Position numbers and translations under genes: made by a program
The notes under the pieces: model-generated
Databases searched by the model: none
Seen by the model: only the letters and a program-made list of their open reading frames with translations
Told to the model about the DNA's origin: nothing
In this document: positions 23,001 to 36,240 of the stretch, in pieces
How positions within the stretch are numbered: the first letter of the stretch is position 1
How the letters are laid out: each line of letters starts with the position of its first letter
Assembly (NCBI GenBank): GCA_013396915.1
Contig: VWZL01000267.1
Location: forward strand, 890,497 to 954,496
Length of the DNA stretch: 64,000 nt
DNA from: Stercorarius parasiticus
Lineage: Eukaryota > Chordata > Aves > Charadriiformes > Stercorariidae
Direction of reading: 5' to 3'

Positions 23001-26000
23001 TGCACGTTTCTCACATATCACATATCCTTCTACATATGTCTGTATTTTTTCCATCCCTAATTTACTTTTTTCAAAGAAGAAGAAACATGACCTTCACCCT
23101 TTTCCTTGTTCTATCTCATGGATCATCTGGAGAACTCACTGAAGAACACAGCAAAACAAAAATGTCTTTCCCAGGAAATTAAAGCTTGCACAGTATGGAA
23201 CAAACAAAAATAAAATGTAGCGCTTGGATGCAAAGACCACAGTTGAGAAAAAGAGTATTTTAAAGGAAGGGATTATTTTTATTTACAGAGCAAATATAAG
23301 CAACTAGATAGAACCTGAAATCAGTTATTCATCTTTCACGTTTTTTTTTAAGCAGAACAAAAATCCCAGTTAAGGCATTGTATCTGCTGTTTTAACATAG
23401 CTATTTATAGAAAACTGAAGTGCTGTAATATAGATTTATACAGTAATAAGGGTATATAAAGCAAATGTTATGAATACCACACACTAATTTAAGTACTAGA
23501 TACATCTAAAACCTGGATATCTGGGAATACAGAACTAGTAGGTAGAAAACACAGCATCCTTAGTCCTCAATCCTATAGACTCCACGCAGTTGGGCACCTG
23601 CATCCCACCGATGAATGTGCAGCACAAGTGGCTCAGTGCATAACGAGCTGTTACGAGCCATGCTATTGAGAAAGCCTAATGAAGTTAAAGGCATTGTAAG
23701 CTCACCAGTTGGTCTGACAACTTCAGCTACAATCTTAAAAATAAAGTACTTTTTCAATAGTATTTAAAGGTTCATATTTTCCTAAAATACAACTGTCTTT
23801 CATCTAAAAAAATAATAATTTAGATATACTGAGAGTGACTGGAAAAGTAAACACTGGAAAGACAACACACAGGACAAGACCTGGCCTTTCTTGTTCTCCC
23901 AGTGCAGGCTTTTATCCCTGGTAGGAGGAGGAGGTGGCTTTTTAACTGACAGTGGACATTTTTTTCCCCAGAAAGATAAAACAATTCCTCTACTCCTAAC
24001 ATTGGAAAACTCAGAGAAACTGAAATGTTATCACCTCAGCTGAGATGTTCATCACTACATTGCTTTGTGAAAGGAGATCGAACGCAGGATAGTTAAATAT
24101 TAGCCAGAAATTTTTGTTCCATTCAATTCATTTTAGAGCTAAGTCCTGGTGTACTGATATTCTCTGTGGCTTTTCTAACGGATTTAGAACAAACAAACTC
24201 ATCACAAGCATCGTGTTACCTGAGTTCAAAGGACACTGTAGTTACAGGGAAAGCTGTGCATTAGTACTCCTGTCCGTGACAAGCGTGGGATTCTGTGCTT
24301 CACTTTTTTAAGAACTATCCAGTGCTTCTCCTGGCAGACGAGCCATGGGATTACAGTTATCTCTTTTATTAAATTCCACATGCCAGGCAATTCCAACCAG
24401 TGTTAACACATTGTAGGCGCACATTCAGATAAGAATTACAGCGCACGTGCACAGTAACCCAAGCCTTTCCAAAAACATAGTAGTTTTATTTACTCATTAA
24501 GCAAAAAGTTACCGGGACTGCTTGCAGAGTTTTCTCACACTTCCTATCCCCATGAACTCAAGTAACTTCCATCATTTTTAGAGGAGAAGCAGCATAACTT
24601 GATACCCGTGTAATTATTCTCTCTGCCTCAGGTGGTCCTCACTTGCTCGCCTGCCTGTGCTCTGGCAGAGACTTTTATGTGAAGATAAGGATCCTCTTTG
24701 ATCCGCAGCTGTCCCCCTGGGGGAATAAGACGTTCTTTTCTCTTTGGAACCACCCTGGTAATTTTGTTCCCGTTGATGGTGCAACTACGGTCTTCTCAAG
24801 AAACTCTTATCTTTGTTATTTTTTTCTTACTCAAAGCTTGCACTGGGGTATGTTTTATCTTATTATTTCAAGGTTACAGAAAATAAATTGAGATTAAACC
24901 TATACGGATGGAAAGTGACACATTTTTGTACAGAAATGTTATTTCAGACACTTCATACAGGCAAAAGAGACAGCATATGCGGCGGGGGGGAGGGGGGGGC
25001 TGTTTTGGTTTTCAGAGATATGCATGCCCAAAGTGTCATACCGAGTTTCCTAGAAGAAGTGATATTTAACCTTATTATTTAATTCTCCAGATTAATAAAA
25101 CTTTTCCGAATGTTTTATGGAAAAAAAAAACCCAACCACAAAATAACCTAAACATTTAGAAAAACACTTTCAGCATGAGTCCTTTGCCCAGTCCTAGTCC
25201 CAAGATAAGTGCAATTTAGCACATACCTAACTGTTTTCAAGTCATTCAGCGCATTTCAAATTATTTCCTTCACTCTAAGTCTCTAGCTGTAATCACTGGT
25301 GTTCTATCACAGACCAAAAGCATAATAATAAATAAAGTAAAAAGCAGCCTGACAGTTGCACAAAGAACTAATTAGGAACCTCTTTACATTTACTTTAAAC
25401 CATGTAATTGATGTAGAAATGCATGAATCAGATAGTATCTTCCTAATAGCCTCACAACATTTTCAAAGTTGATGACTGTCACATTTATTTCAGATTGTTC
25501 AAGAGGTGTCATTTTCCCCACTCTTTTTTTAAAAATCGATTTTCAGGGCCACAGTTCAGTTTAATAATTCATTAGCAGCTCCTTGGAACTGATGCCTGGT
25601 GAGAGTTGTGACTGCCGATTCGCAACTGGCATTCTTTGTTGGTTTTTTTTTATTTTACTTTTGTAAATAATTGCTGTTTCCATTCATTTCAAACACCACA
25701 CTCTTACCTTCAAACCTCTTCAAATCGTTAGCCACATCAAGAACTTGACATCACTATACCTGCTTACTTTAAAATACCGTGTTTATTTCAACTGTTTTAT
25801 AACATGCTCTTTACAATCCCTTCGCAGCCACTCACACTGGTGCTACATTGAAAACCCGGTCAGCGACACCAGCTTTGCAGTTTTGTTTTGACTTTAACTC
25901 ACTTGGACTAACTCAGGTTTTGTTTTCCTCTGCGTCCTTGAAAAACTCAGAGGAACTCCACAGAGCCTAGCAGAAATTACTTGGACTACCTCAGTAAGAA

Positions 26001-26253
26001 AGAAGAGGATTCGCCTGTGGGCCGAAGAACGTATTTTGTAGGACTAGAGAAAAGTTCCCATAAATAAAGGACCACCTCCAAACAGTTGCTTGGTGTACTG
26101 TAAAAGAGCCTACTCGGCTGGATAAGAAAAAAACCACCAGACTTTAGCCTTACTTAAAAGGCGATCTAACCACGTTAGGCTCAAAGAACTTTCAGTCTTT
26201 GTACAAATATTTGCATTTTCTAATCCTAAAGAGGTTTCCTTTCCCTGTTGCAG
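20071..26253. other. Unique AT-rich non-coding stretch
   Basis: No gene or repeat family recognised. A 114-codon minus-strand frame at 21047-21391 is hydrophobic in places but has no recognised domain, and no splice or promoter context supports it. A G-run pair at 24984-24999 (7 and 8 consecutive G) could form a quadruplex or be a sequencing weak point. Confidence 0.6.
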
Positions 26254-26436
26254 CACAAAGCCCTCAAAAGAAGAGTTTGCCATTTTCAGCCAAAGCGATG
26301 CCATCACCGAAGCGAGCTACCACACCATCCTCTCCTACCCTGTCCTGCTCCGTAGAGCTCGACTCAATCCAAACTCATCTCACAACAGTGTCCCTCTGGT
26401 TTTGTCACCTGGGAACTGCAGGACAGCCATAGCATA

Positions 26437-29400
26437 GTAAGTAACATTGACTACAGCATATGTGACATCAGTCAAAGTGAAATAGAAAAAACTGTAGTAG
26501 TTTCCTCCTGAATACTCACTCCTTCTCCTGCAATCCCAGGAATTCTTGGTTGGGAGAGATATAAAAGGTCGGTCAACAGGGAGACTCTTTTTTAAGATGC
26601 CAGATTCATCTTTTGGATCACTGCATCTGAGGCAGTTTTAGAAAGCACTTGTAACTGCTAATAATAAAGGCTTTTGACATGATTGGCCCACTGCTCCCAC
26701 AGGACAAAACCCATTTTGAATAGCACGTCAAGATCGTCTAGTACTTGAACCTACTTCAGATAATAGGATGTTACAGCTTTAAAGGGAGATACTGTCAAGG
26801 AATACAGGGATACTGCAAGTCTTAATTATGCCCTTACGATGTTTTAAATGCATTTAGTGGGCTATATAGGCTGGATCCAAAGATTACGGCACTCTGTGAA
26901 AAGACTCCCATTGACACGAAAGGTGCTCTGAAGCAATTATTCAGTTACTTGAAATTCTTTTTCTATTCGCAAAGCTATTCAGCAGATCTGTCACCTGCAA
27001 ACTGCCAGCTTGCTGTGCAAGGAGCAAGAGTTCAGAATTAATATATTTTTATAAAATTACATAGTCACACAGGAAATGGACAGGCATGATTGCTGCTATG
27101 AAAGACATCCAATGAAAGAGTTTTGATAACTTTTCAAGCCAGTTGGCATGAATGGGCCATGGAAATGTGGCAGCAGAAGAAACAGGATTCAGAGATTAAC
27201 TAAGAAACCACAATGTTATAAAACCAAGAGAGAAAGCAAAGAGGTAGACATTCAATAATCAAAATTGTAAAATAAGAAATCTGCAGGAAGGAGGAGACAA
27301 AAGTTCTATTATTTGCAAAAAAAACAAAAATCAAAATACAGCTTTTTTAAATATATGACTGTGCTGCCAGACACTCTCAGCTAAATAACTTTACAAAAAC
27401 ATTTTATTAAGTTTTCAAGATACAATTGTCAAAAGTATTCTTCCCCACTCTAACTGCATGTTGACCAAATGCCTTAATGATTTTAATGGAATAGCAGCAC
27501 CATCATTCTATTGCATTATACTAATGGTTTTATTAAATTTCAACATGCAACTTAGAGGTAGCCGTGGGGGGGGGGTGTTTTTTGTAAACCTGAAACCATT
27601 CAGCAACTGGGAGAAACTGAAAATTCTATTTCATGAAATCAACTTGAGGAGGCCTTTTGGTGAGCTTCAGTTTTTCTCCCTATGTCAGGTAATCCGATTA
27701 TAACATTCGTCGGCAAGCTGTTTTGATTGAACTAAAAGCCCGATTTAATCTGCTACAAATGGCGAATTACTCCTTTATCTATCCTCATACTCCATGTAGT
27801 ACAAATTACTACATTTCACATTATCCTTGGAAATTTAGGTAGAAGCAAACGTAAGTCCAAGGAGAATTTCCTCCCAGTACGTCAACCATCAGCGCAGAGG
27901 TACCCAAAAGCAGGTCTGTGGAACTGCCCTTCAGCTGCCATTCCTGCACGCAGGAACAGAAACTCACTCTCAAGCCCGAGGCCCCCTCCTTGCTTAAACT
28001 GATAACTTCATACCCACTTTCGTTAACCTGCCAAAGGGCAGCCAATAGTGGCAGAAGACTATTTATGCACTGTTTTCCTGAATGGAATAACCTAGACAGT
28101 CAAAAGGACTTATTTTTGTTTTTTTTTCTTTTGGCTTGCATATCTCTATTTCATTAAGGCCCTGGTGGCTGCTTTGTTTCTTTGTGGGGCAGCCAAGCTT
28201 CGCTCTACTTCCTCAATAAAAAGGAAGGCAGCCAGAGAATAAATGTCTAGTTACACAAGCAGATCTCATAATCACAAGTCAGAAACAAAAATTATGAAAA
28301 TAAATATGACCTCATGTAACTCAGCCTTTCTAAGAAAATCTCTGAGTTTACTTTGGTAAGTGGCAGTTTGGTGGATGATTCCATTCTTCCATTGAAGATA
28401 GAACTTCCTACTTCCAACTCTAACTTGAAGTTAAACTTCCAGTAGATAATACAGAAACTGTTGTAAACTAATGACCATTTGGAGGCACACCACGATGATG
28501 AGCACATCAGTGCCAGGCTCTGTGGCACTATTACACTCAGTAAAGTACTAAAGAATCTCCTGCCAAGGTAAAGAAACAAATCTAAGAATATGACTGAGGT
28601 TGACTTCTGCACTAGTATTTAGAATAAGATGTTAGACAGAAAAAAAAATCAAGAAATTAGGAAAAACACTGAACTATGTTCACAGCAGCAAGAATGACAC
28701 CTTAGGAGTTACTAGCAGACATTATTGCCAATTACTTCTGCAAGTCTACCTCTTTATTTAAGACGATCTCCTGAATATACGGCCTAGTAAGGACACCAAA
28801 AACACCTCCTATTATCAAAAGGCTCATACTTTTCAAGTAAAGATCCTAGAAATAGTCCAATGATATGCACACAACTCACCATCTGAAGTTCTTTCCAACA
28901 GTTAAGACACATTATCAAAAGCATCTTGATGTACTGGGCACGTAAATCTATACCCGTAAAGCAATTACAGCTTTAATAACTTCAAAGTTCAAGCAAATGA
29001 GGTTCCAAAATCTCACCAGGAACATTTGAAATATTCCATAATAAGGTGTTGTTATAAAATTTAATTCCAAGTTTTATTTAGTTTCCCTCTAGTGATTGCT
29101 GAGACACTTATCTAAGGAAAATTACTCTGATTTAAGCGTAAGAAATATCCAGAAATAGACAATGTATTTAATAGAAAAAAAAAGTAAATCGCTTAGAACT
29201 AAACTCAATTTATTTTCAGCTCTCAAGTAGTCCCACTGACCTCAGTGAGACTATTCATCTGCTTAGATGTAACCAGATATTTTGTTCCTTACAGAGGCTG
29301 GACGTTAGTCACTGTCTTCTTTCTCACAAGACTGGAGGAAAGAGAAAACGACGTGTTGTACTACATAGTCAAAACAGCAGCAGATATCATCTCTGGCAAG

Positions 29401-32400
29401 GCTTGACTTGGTTTTTGAGCACATTTTAGGTTGACTGCATGCTTCTAATGCTGAGTTTGTCTCAATCATTATATTTGAAAGTACAAATTTCATGCTCTTA
29501 GGAGAGGCAGGAGAACGGTATTTTAATATCAATCTTTTAGAACATTAACTGTAGTTTCCAAATAAAGACTGCAAGTTGCAATCGCAGTAACAAAGGTTCT
29601 CCTGCTACCAGTTACTCCCAACTAGGAGCTCACACTACAGATTAAATTGCTAGATTGTTAAAATCTCTTCTGTGTGGTTTCATTAAGTAACTGAAATGTT
29701 TTCCAGTGCCTCTTTTAACCAAACATCTCCAATTTTTCTAACATCCACATATACAGAGCACAACTACCACACTGAAAAGATCATGAAAAATAACTAATAA
29801 GGACACTGAGTTAAAGTCTTGAATTGCTTTCAAGATTTTTTTTAGAGATTAAGTATTTTCAAAGCATAGCAGATCATTCTCATTAACGCAGATAATGATG
29901 TGGAGAATTTGGTTTAGTCTTTACAAATGTAAAATACCCCAGATTGTATCATGCTCAAGGAAGGGGAAAATCCTTTGTAGAAATTATACAAAATGCATAA
30001 ATGCACTGGTTTCGTATCAGCATTTGCGAAGTTGGATGGCTAAACGTTAGGCAAATAAATGTTTGTTCAAGATAACAGAAATACGGGCCCATAAGTCATA
30101 GTTTTTACCACACAGCGGAAAGCCTCCCAAGAAAAGCTTTTATAACTCAGGTCCATTCTCCCCTGTTCAAGAGAAGGCTGTGAAGTGGCTATCACGATGA
30201 TGGGGAGAAAAAGAACTGTTACTTGGGGTAGATTCCGTGTTTAGCATTTGCTGACAAGGATACAAAAACTAGTAATTGTAAGCTGGAGTTAAACTGAGTT
30301 AGGCTGCAAAAAGTGGAAGCTTTCCCAACAAACAGTGAAAATGAATAAACACTGAAACAGCTTACCTCAGATGGTGGATTTACCATTTTAAAAGAAGAAT
30401 AAATTCTTTTGGGATTGGTTTGGCGTTTTTTTACCATTAAGGGTTACGCTTGGATCCAGCTTTCCTGGGGTAGCCTTTGGCCTGCTTGGACAAGAAATCT
30501 GTATTCCAGTCTCTGTGCTATTACTGTCGGGTCCCTTTGGATAACAGCTTGTTCATTTTCCCCAAAACGGTCACGACCTTCTAGGTCGTTAAGACAATAA
30601 TTATAATAAATGCTTTATAAAGTCCCTATAGAAGAATGAGGTTATTTTCTGACCTCTCTCCTCCCCAGTAAATAACTTGTATTAAAGGGCTGTTGTGAGG
30701 ATAACCTTTTCACCACAAGCGTTAAGAGATGGACTACAGAAGGGTCAAGGATACTGAAGCAATTGGCTGTCTGAAATAGCTTTCCTTCCTATGACTGGGT
30801 GGTGTTCCTGCTCATATACTAACATATAAGACAACAGGAAGGAATTTCCCCGTCTATCTTGCCTCTCTTCTGCTATACCAGAGTAGTACTGCTTTGAAAA
30901 GAGGTACCTTCAGCACGCCTTGGGCTCCCTCAGTCCCCAAGTCTCAATAACATATTGGCATCACTAACAGCAGCCCATATCTCATTATGGACTGCCGCTA
31001 CTAGACACAAAGCAGTGTGGTTTTTTCAGCTTACCAGAGCCAGGTTTGGCATGAAATGAACATTTCTTGTCTGTTACCTGAAACAGTCTTGGCAAACACG
31101 GCATTACTCCTCCAACCAAACCAACGTAAAGACATCTGTATTTCTAAAGCGAGGCAGAGAGTCCATTCCAGCACCAAAATGGGCTTGCTGAGTACAGTCA
31201 GATGGGTACTCAGTAGCTCCAGAAAGCAAGTCAATTACACTACAAATTTTCACTTTTGGTAAATTAGGCACCTAATTTTAGATGCTCAGCCTTAAAATAT
31301 TTCTTCCCTTTCCCTCACCGTCCTCCCAGATCTGCTGACCATGGCTCGGTTTGTTTTTAAAACCATTCCTACAAACACGAAATGTCAGAGAAGTTTCTTT
31401 TTGATAGCTGTACAACAGAGTACAGCCACATTTCAAACGCAATGTCAAAGTACATATCAACACATGGGCCTCCTGCCCCACTTGACTGCCATGGGAACAC
31501 CATTCTTTTAAGGGTGGATTTGAGTCAATGATTTTGTCACATGAGGACACACATTCTCAGCTAAGAAACACCATCCGATTTATATCACTAAGAAAGCTGA
31601 CTCTCAGCATGAAAGTATAAATAACTTCTTATTTATTAAAACTTCTGGGATTAGCAGTAATTTGACTTTTTATTGGCAGTCTCATAAGTAAATATGACTG
31701 CTAAAAGAGGAACCCCATATGCGGCATATGATGTAGGGAAGTCAGCTCATGTGTGCACCACTACACCCATGCAAATCATTCTTTGTTCCTAGAGATATGC
31801 GCTAAGGTTGCAATGAAACTCAAAATGCTAAGATCAGGAACACGAGAGCATGTTATTGCTTCTAGAGATGAATGCTGATGAATTATCAATTATCTTCTGC
31901 TGCCAGGTCTCACCATTTCATAAGGAAAAGGCTGTGGCAGAAAGATTTCAACACCATTCCTGGCACTATTTAGATTTGTCCTGTTCTCCTTGTGCGAGTT
32001 GCTGCTACACTGGCAGTTGTAAGAGGCATTATACTCCCAGTCCTTAAAGAATGCCTTCAGGATTGCTTTGGTCTCCACAGCAAACCAGCAGGTGTTGAAT
32101 AGACTCAACAGGCAAACGTAGCCCTTTAGAAATGCCTTAATACTGCTAAGGAGAGACGGAAGACAAGACAATCCTACTGGTTTTCTAGAATGCAGATATA
32201 AAATTAAGCTTCTAAACCTAAAAGTTTTCTCCACAAGTTAGACCTTTGTTAACGACAGAAGTTAAAGGAAAACAGCATGTTCCTCTCATGTGTTCAGATT
32301 TTTAAAATCCTTTAAGGGTTTTTTTATTTTTCTTTTCTTTTTTTAAATTTTTTTTATTACAGCAGATCTTCCCGACAGAGGCAAGAAACAAAGAAACATT

Positions 32401-33503
32401 AGTCACATGCTGCAGCCACAAGAACTAAAATTTATTTAGAGAAAAATTTCAATGGCATAAATACATTGGCTATCTAACATATTTTAAAATTTCCCATTGT
32501 GGCAGATACCCAACACTGCATCTAGTTCTAACGATATGTAAACAATGATTAAATGCTTCCTTTTAAAAACTACTTTCAGTTTCAAACAGGTGTATACTGT
32601 CAAGTCACTAAGGACACATCACAAGCATCTGAACATATAAGAATGTCACACAAGTTTAAAATTGGTTTACCTTATCAAAAACGTGGGGATAGCCAAATAA
32701 AATACATCAGATACGGGATTCAATCAGTCTGTCTCATAGGGAAGTTTACTTTTTTCCTTAGTAGAATAAATAGAGTAGAACTTTATTCTTGCAAGTCAGG
32801 ATGCAATCACTGAAATATCTGGAACTGTATGTCAGTGGTTGGCATTGCATCATTCTTACAGGGTATATTTTTGCCTGCAACTATTTCTTTTTTCATGATT
32901 TTGTACCTTCATCATCAGAAATTCAGTCCCACAAGGTTTAGTCCAAGGGAAGATCCAGCTGCGCGGAGCCCGTTAGCTGAAATGTTAGCACCAAACCTGT
33001 TATATCAGCGTATTCACATCAGTCTACAAGAGCAGCATCATGATGAATAGCACAGCCTGGGCTGCTGCGCTCACCTGGAGGCAGCTAGTCTACTCAGGCA
33101 GTACAACAAAGTCAACGGAGCTCCTTCGGCCCCACCTGCTCCATAGAGGACAGGTTCAGGCTGTACTCTGTGCTTGCACTTCTATTTTCTGTACTAACAG
33201 CAATCTCTAAAACACTATGGAGATAAAATCCCAGGATTACAACAAAGCATGTGTTTAAAAGCTCTGCTCAATGCCGGTTATAATGATTAGTTACTTTTAG
33301 GTCCTTCTGGCATTACTGGGCTGAAAAAAGGCTGTAGGATCAACCTCCTTCAGAGTTCGAATGTGTAATTGAAATCTTCATTCTACAGCATTCATTTTAC
33401 TTTATACGGTTCACACGCAGCTACCGAAACTGTTCTGTTCTTCCTAGCTTTAGTAGCGAGGTAGAAAGGTACCATTAAGTGATGACAATCATTACATATA
33501 CTT
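26437..33503. other. Unique AT-rich non-coding stretch
   Basis: No gene or repeat family recognised. It contains a 10-base G-run at 27566-27575, a minus-strand exon candidate at 27968-28027, and a T-rich tract at about 32321-32358. Short open frames occur on both strands without coherent order. Confidence 0.6.
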
Positions 33504-33801
33504 TGATGGGGAAGGACTCTTTATCAGGGAGTGGAGCAACAGGACAAGGGGTAACAGTTTTAAACCAGAAGAGGGGAGACTTAAATTAGATATGAGGAAG
33601 AAATTATTTCCTGTGAGGGCACTGAGGCACTGGCCCAGGTTGCCCAGAGAAGCTGTGGTTGCCCCATCCCTGGAGGGGTTCAAGGCCAGGTTGGACGGGG
33701 CTTGGAGCAACCTGGGCTGGTGGGAGGTGTCCCTGCCCAGGGCAGGGGTGAGACTGGATGGGCTTTAAGGTCCCTCCCAACCCAACCCATTCTGTGATTA
33801 T
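33504..33801 (+). mobile_element. CR1 retrotransposon 3' end, plus orientation
   Basis: It begins within the ORF2 tail ('gaaggactctttatcaggga', then 'ggggtaacagttttaaacca') and passes 'ccatccctggaggggttcaa' and 'ggccaggttggacggggctt'. It ends in 'ctttaaggtccctcccaacc' and 'cccattctgtgattat', the CR1 3' terminus. It is ~300 bp, 5'-truncated and well preserved. It is opposite in orientation to the 14-20 kb cluster. Confidence 0.96.
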
Positions 33802-36123
33802 ACACAGGACAAAATGCAATGAACATCTCTTTAGACTTTAATGCACTAGAAGTAACAACATCAGCAGTCTTCAGGGGTATTTTCTGCATTTTTTGCTGTT
33901 AAATAATCGAATGTAGTGATTTATAAAATCAAAATAAGGCACAGCCTTTGCCTAGCTGAGACTACATTTTAGTACAGGAAAGAAGATGGTTAGGAACAGC
34001 TTAGTCATGGGAAGATATCACGCTCTTCGTGCTCTCCTGTTGGTTTTCCTACGATTAAGAAATGCTATTTATATCACTTGAAAGTGTGCAATTGTCATTT
34101 TTACATCATTTTTCTCCATTTCCTCTTCCTTCTTGTACTCCGCCCTGAACACCAGATATCCTGAAACTCTCCTCCTTCTGTTTTGGAATCTATAGCATTG
34201 AATTCTTCCAAGCTGAGTATCACGGTGTTGATTTACTCTGAATTATTTTCCTGACTACTGACGCTAAATCTAAAGCCGGCACTTCAGAATTTAGCTAAGA
34301 AGGATTCTTGCAACGCATCCTAAGTTAGAAAATAGAGTGCTGCCTTCTGAATAAAGGGTGTCATTAAAGATGAATCCCTTCTCCACCTCTTTAAATCCTT
34401 GAGAAAACACTGAAAATAGGGGACGAGGACATGAGTGGACTCAGTAAGGAAAGCATCAAGGAAAGCATCATTTCGAATCCTGTCAGCTGTAAGAGAAGAG
34501 GTAGAGCAACAGAAGATTCAGTACAATCACATTAGTAAGATCAGCTGTTCTAATCCAGTTTCTTGAACACTGCGTCTCCTAAATTCTACCTGCCTCCATC
34601 TTATTTTAGGCATTAAAAGCCTCTCTTCCTAAGCATAGCAAACTTCAGAGGGCTTTGCATTTCCAAAATTAATATGTAATTCCAGTGTAAATTCAGGATG
34701 ACAAATACATAAAAATAGTAACACTAGAGGTAATGAAGATGATGTCATATAGCGATACTACAGCAAAGGAGTTTTAAAAGCATTCAGGTAAATTCTAGTC
34801 CAGAATTATCCACTATCCTTGCAATTTTGATTAAGCAAGGGAACTCCACTAAGAAATGGTTTTCTCAGAAGAACCATGTGATGGCAGTGAGGGTCAATTA
34901 GATCACAGCTTTAATTATCAGACAATAATGTGAAGGTCATGAGTTCTTTCTCACTCACTGTCCCTTGCTTAAAGGATGCTGTCAGTCACATCCACATCTC
35001 AGGCTCCAGCTGAGATCACATGGCCACAGCATAAAAGAGGGGGGGGGGGAGGAAATCCCACCTGAACCAAGAACATTATATTCAGAATATTACAAAATCA
35101 CAAGTACAGAAAACCCAAGAATGGGAAAGAAAGTGTATATCAGAAACAGACATCTGAACATAGACACTTCTCTACCAAAAGCCATTCCTACCCATTTTCC
35201 ATACCCTATCTAGAATGAGTATTTTATAAACCTGACTTATGACAAAACCAACCAAATTCAACATAGTTATGATGGAACAGGAGATGAACCCAACACTGTT
35301 CCTCTAGAACTGAAACTGTGTTTGACTCCCCTGGTTTCTCTTTATTATTTTCTCTAAAAAACTGACTAGTTTGAAAAGAATGATGTTGCATTAATTATTT
35401 GACAGTCTCTGTTCAGTCCCACTGCTGCCAAGACTCAAAGCTTCCTCTCCACCATAAGCTCTGTCAGCCACTGCCCAAAACACAGCCAAGCTCTTGCTGC
35501 AGCCTGCGCTTCCCTTTGGTTGCCCTCACCTCAGTCTGAGCACCAGAGAAGCCCCAGACATTGCCAAAATGAAAAATTTCTCAAGATAACTCCACTGTGG
35601 GAAAATTTTCCATCCAGGTAATTACTGTTGGGTTCCTTGTGCATGGCTCAGTGATGGTTAGGACTAGGGTTGATAGAAAAATCTAAAGCTGCCAGGGCCC
35701 GACTGTCAACCTGCTTTGAGTAAGCTACTGATGCTACCCACTGCTCCTTGCTGAGAATGGTCCTTCCACGGCGCAGACTTCTGACCACCTGATAATCCTG
35801 TCCCCAAACCAGTTTGTGAAAACCATCACCAGGCCATGGCAACAGCCATCTTTATTTCAATGCAAAGGTAAAGCTGCAGTGGGGAGGCAGTAAACACGCT
35901 TAAAACACGCTCAGTCAGTCAGTTCTGCTGGCAGGAACTCTACATGCAATTGCATAGTTTAGCCCAAATATTCGCAGTAGCATAATGTTTGCTTACCACA
36001 TTCTAGCCTCAGTACGTGGACGGTAACTCAAGACTTGTCTTGCTCTTACCCAGATCCAACATCAAGCACAAAGTTTGAAAGGAAAGCAACCAGCACGTGG
36101 AATTACCTGTAATCATTTTGTGG
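33802..36123. other. Unique non-coding stretch
   Basis: No gene recognised. An 11-base G-run sits at 35039-35049. A minus-strand open frame at 35648-35842 reads smoothly but lacks splice borders or known similarity. Confidence 0.55.
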
Positions 36124-36180
36124 TGTTAAAACTAGTTAGTCCCCTGATTTCTGGAGTTACATACTACACTAGTTTTAACA
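36124..36180. repeat. Inverted repeat, 13-bp perfect arms
   Basis: 'TGTTAAAACTAGT' at 36124-36136 and its exact complement at 36168-36180 flank 31 bases. Allowing one bulge, the pairing extends by 'TAGT/ACTA' to about 17 bp. It could be a tiny MITE-like or hairpin-forming sequence. No obvious target duplication flanks it. Confidence 0.85.
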
Positions 36181-36218
36181 ACTTTATCTTCCACTCACAT
36201 CAATAGCTCCAAGAAGGT

Positions 36219-36240
36219 AAAAAAAAAAAAAAAAAAAAAA
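36219..36240 (+). repeat. (A)22 homopolymer
   Basis: An uninterrupted run of 22 A. I looked for a processed pseudogene or SINE body immediately upstream and saw none, so it is listed as a simple repeat only. Confidence 0.95.

Noticed and set aside
35648..35842. Minus-strand frame that reads like protein
   Set aside because: It begins at a non-ATG codon, lacks a credible acceptor, and has no known similarity.
36219..36240. A-run as the tail of a processed pseudogene
   Set aside because: No gene-like body or target duplication lies upstream.
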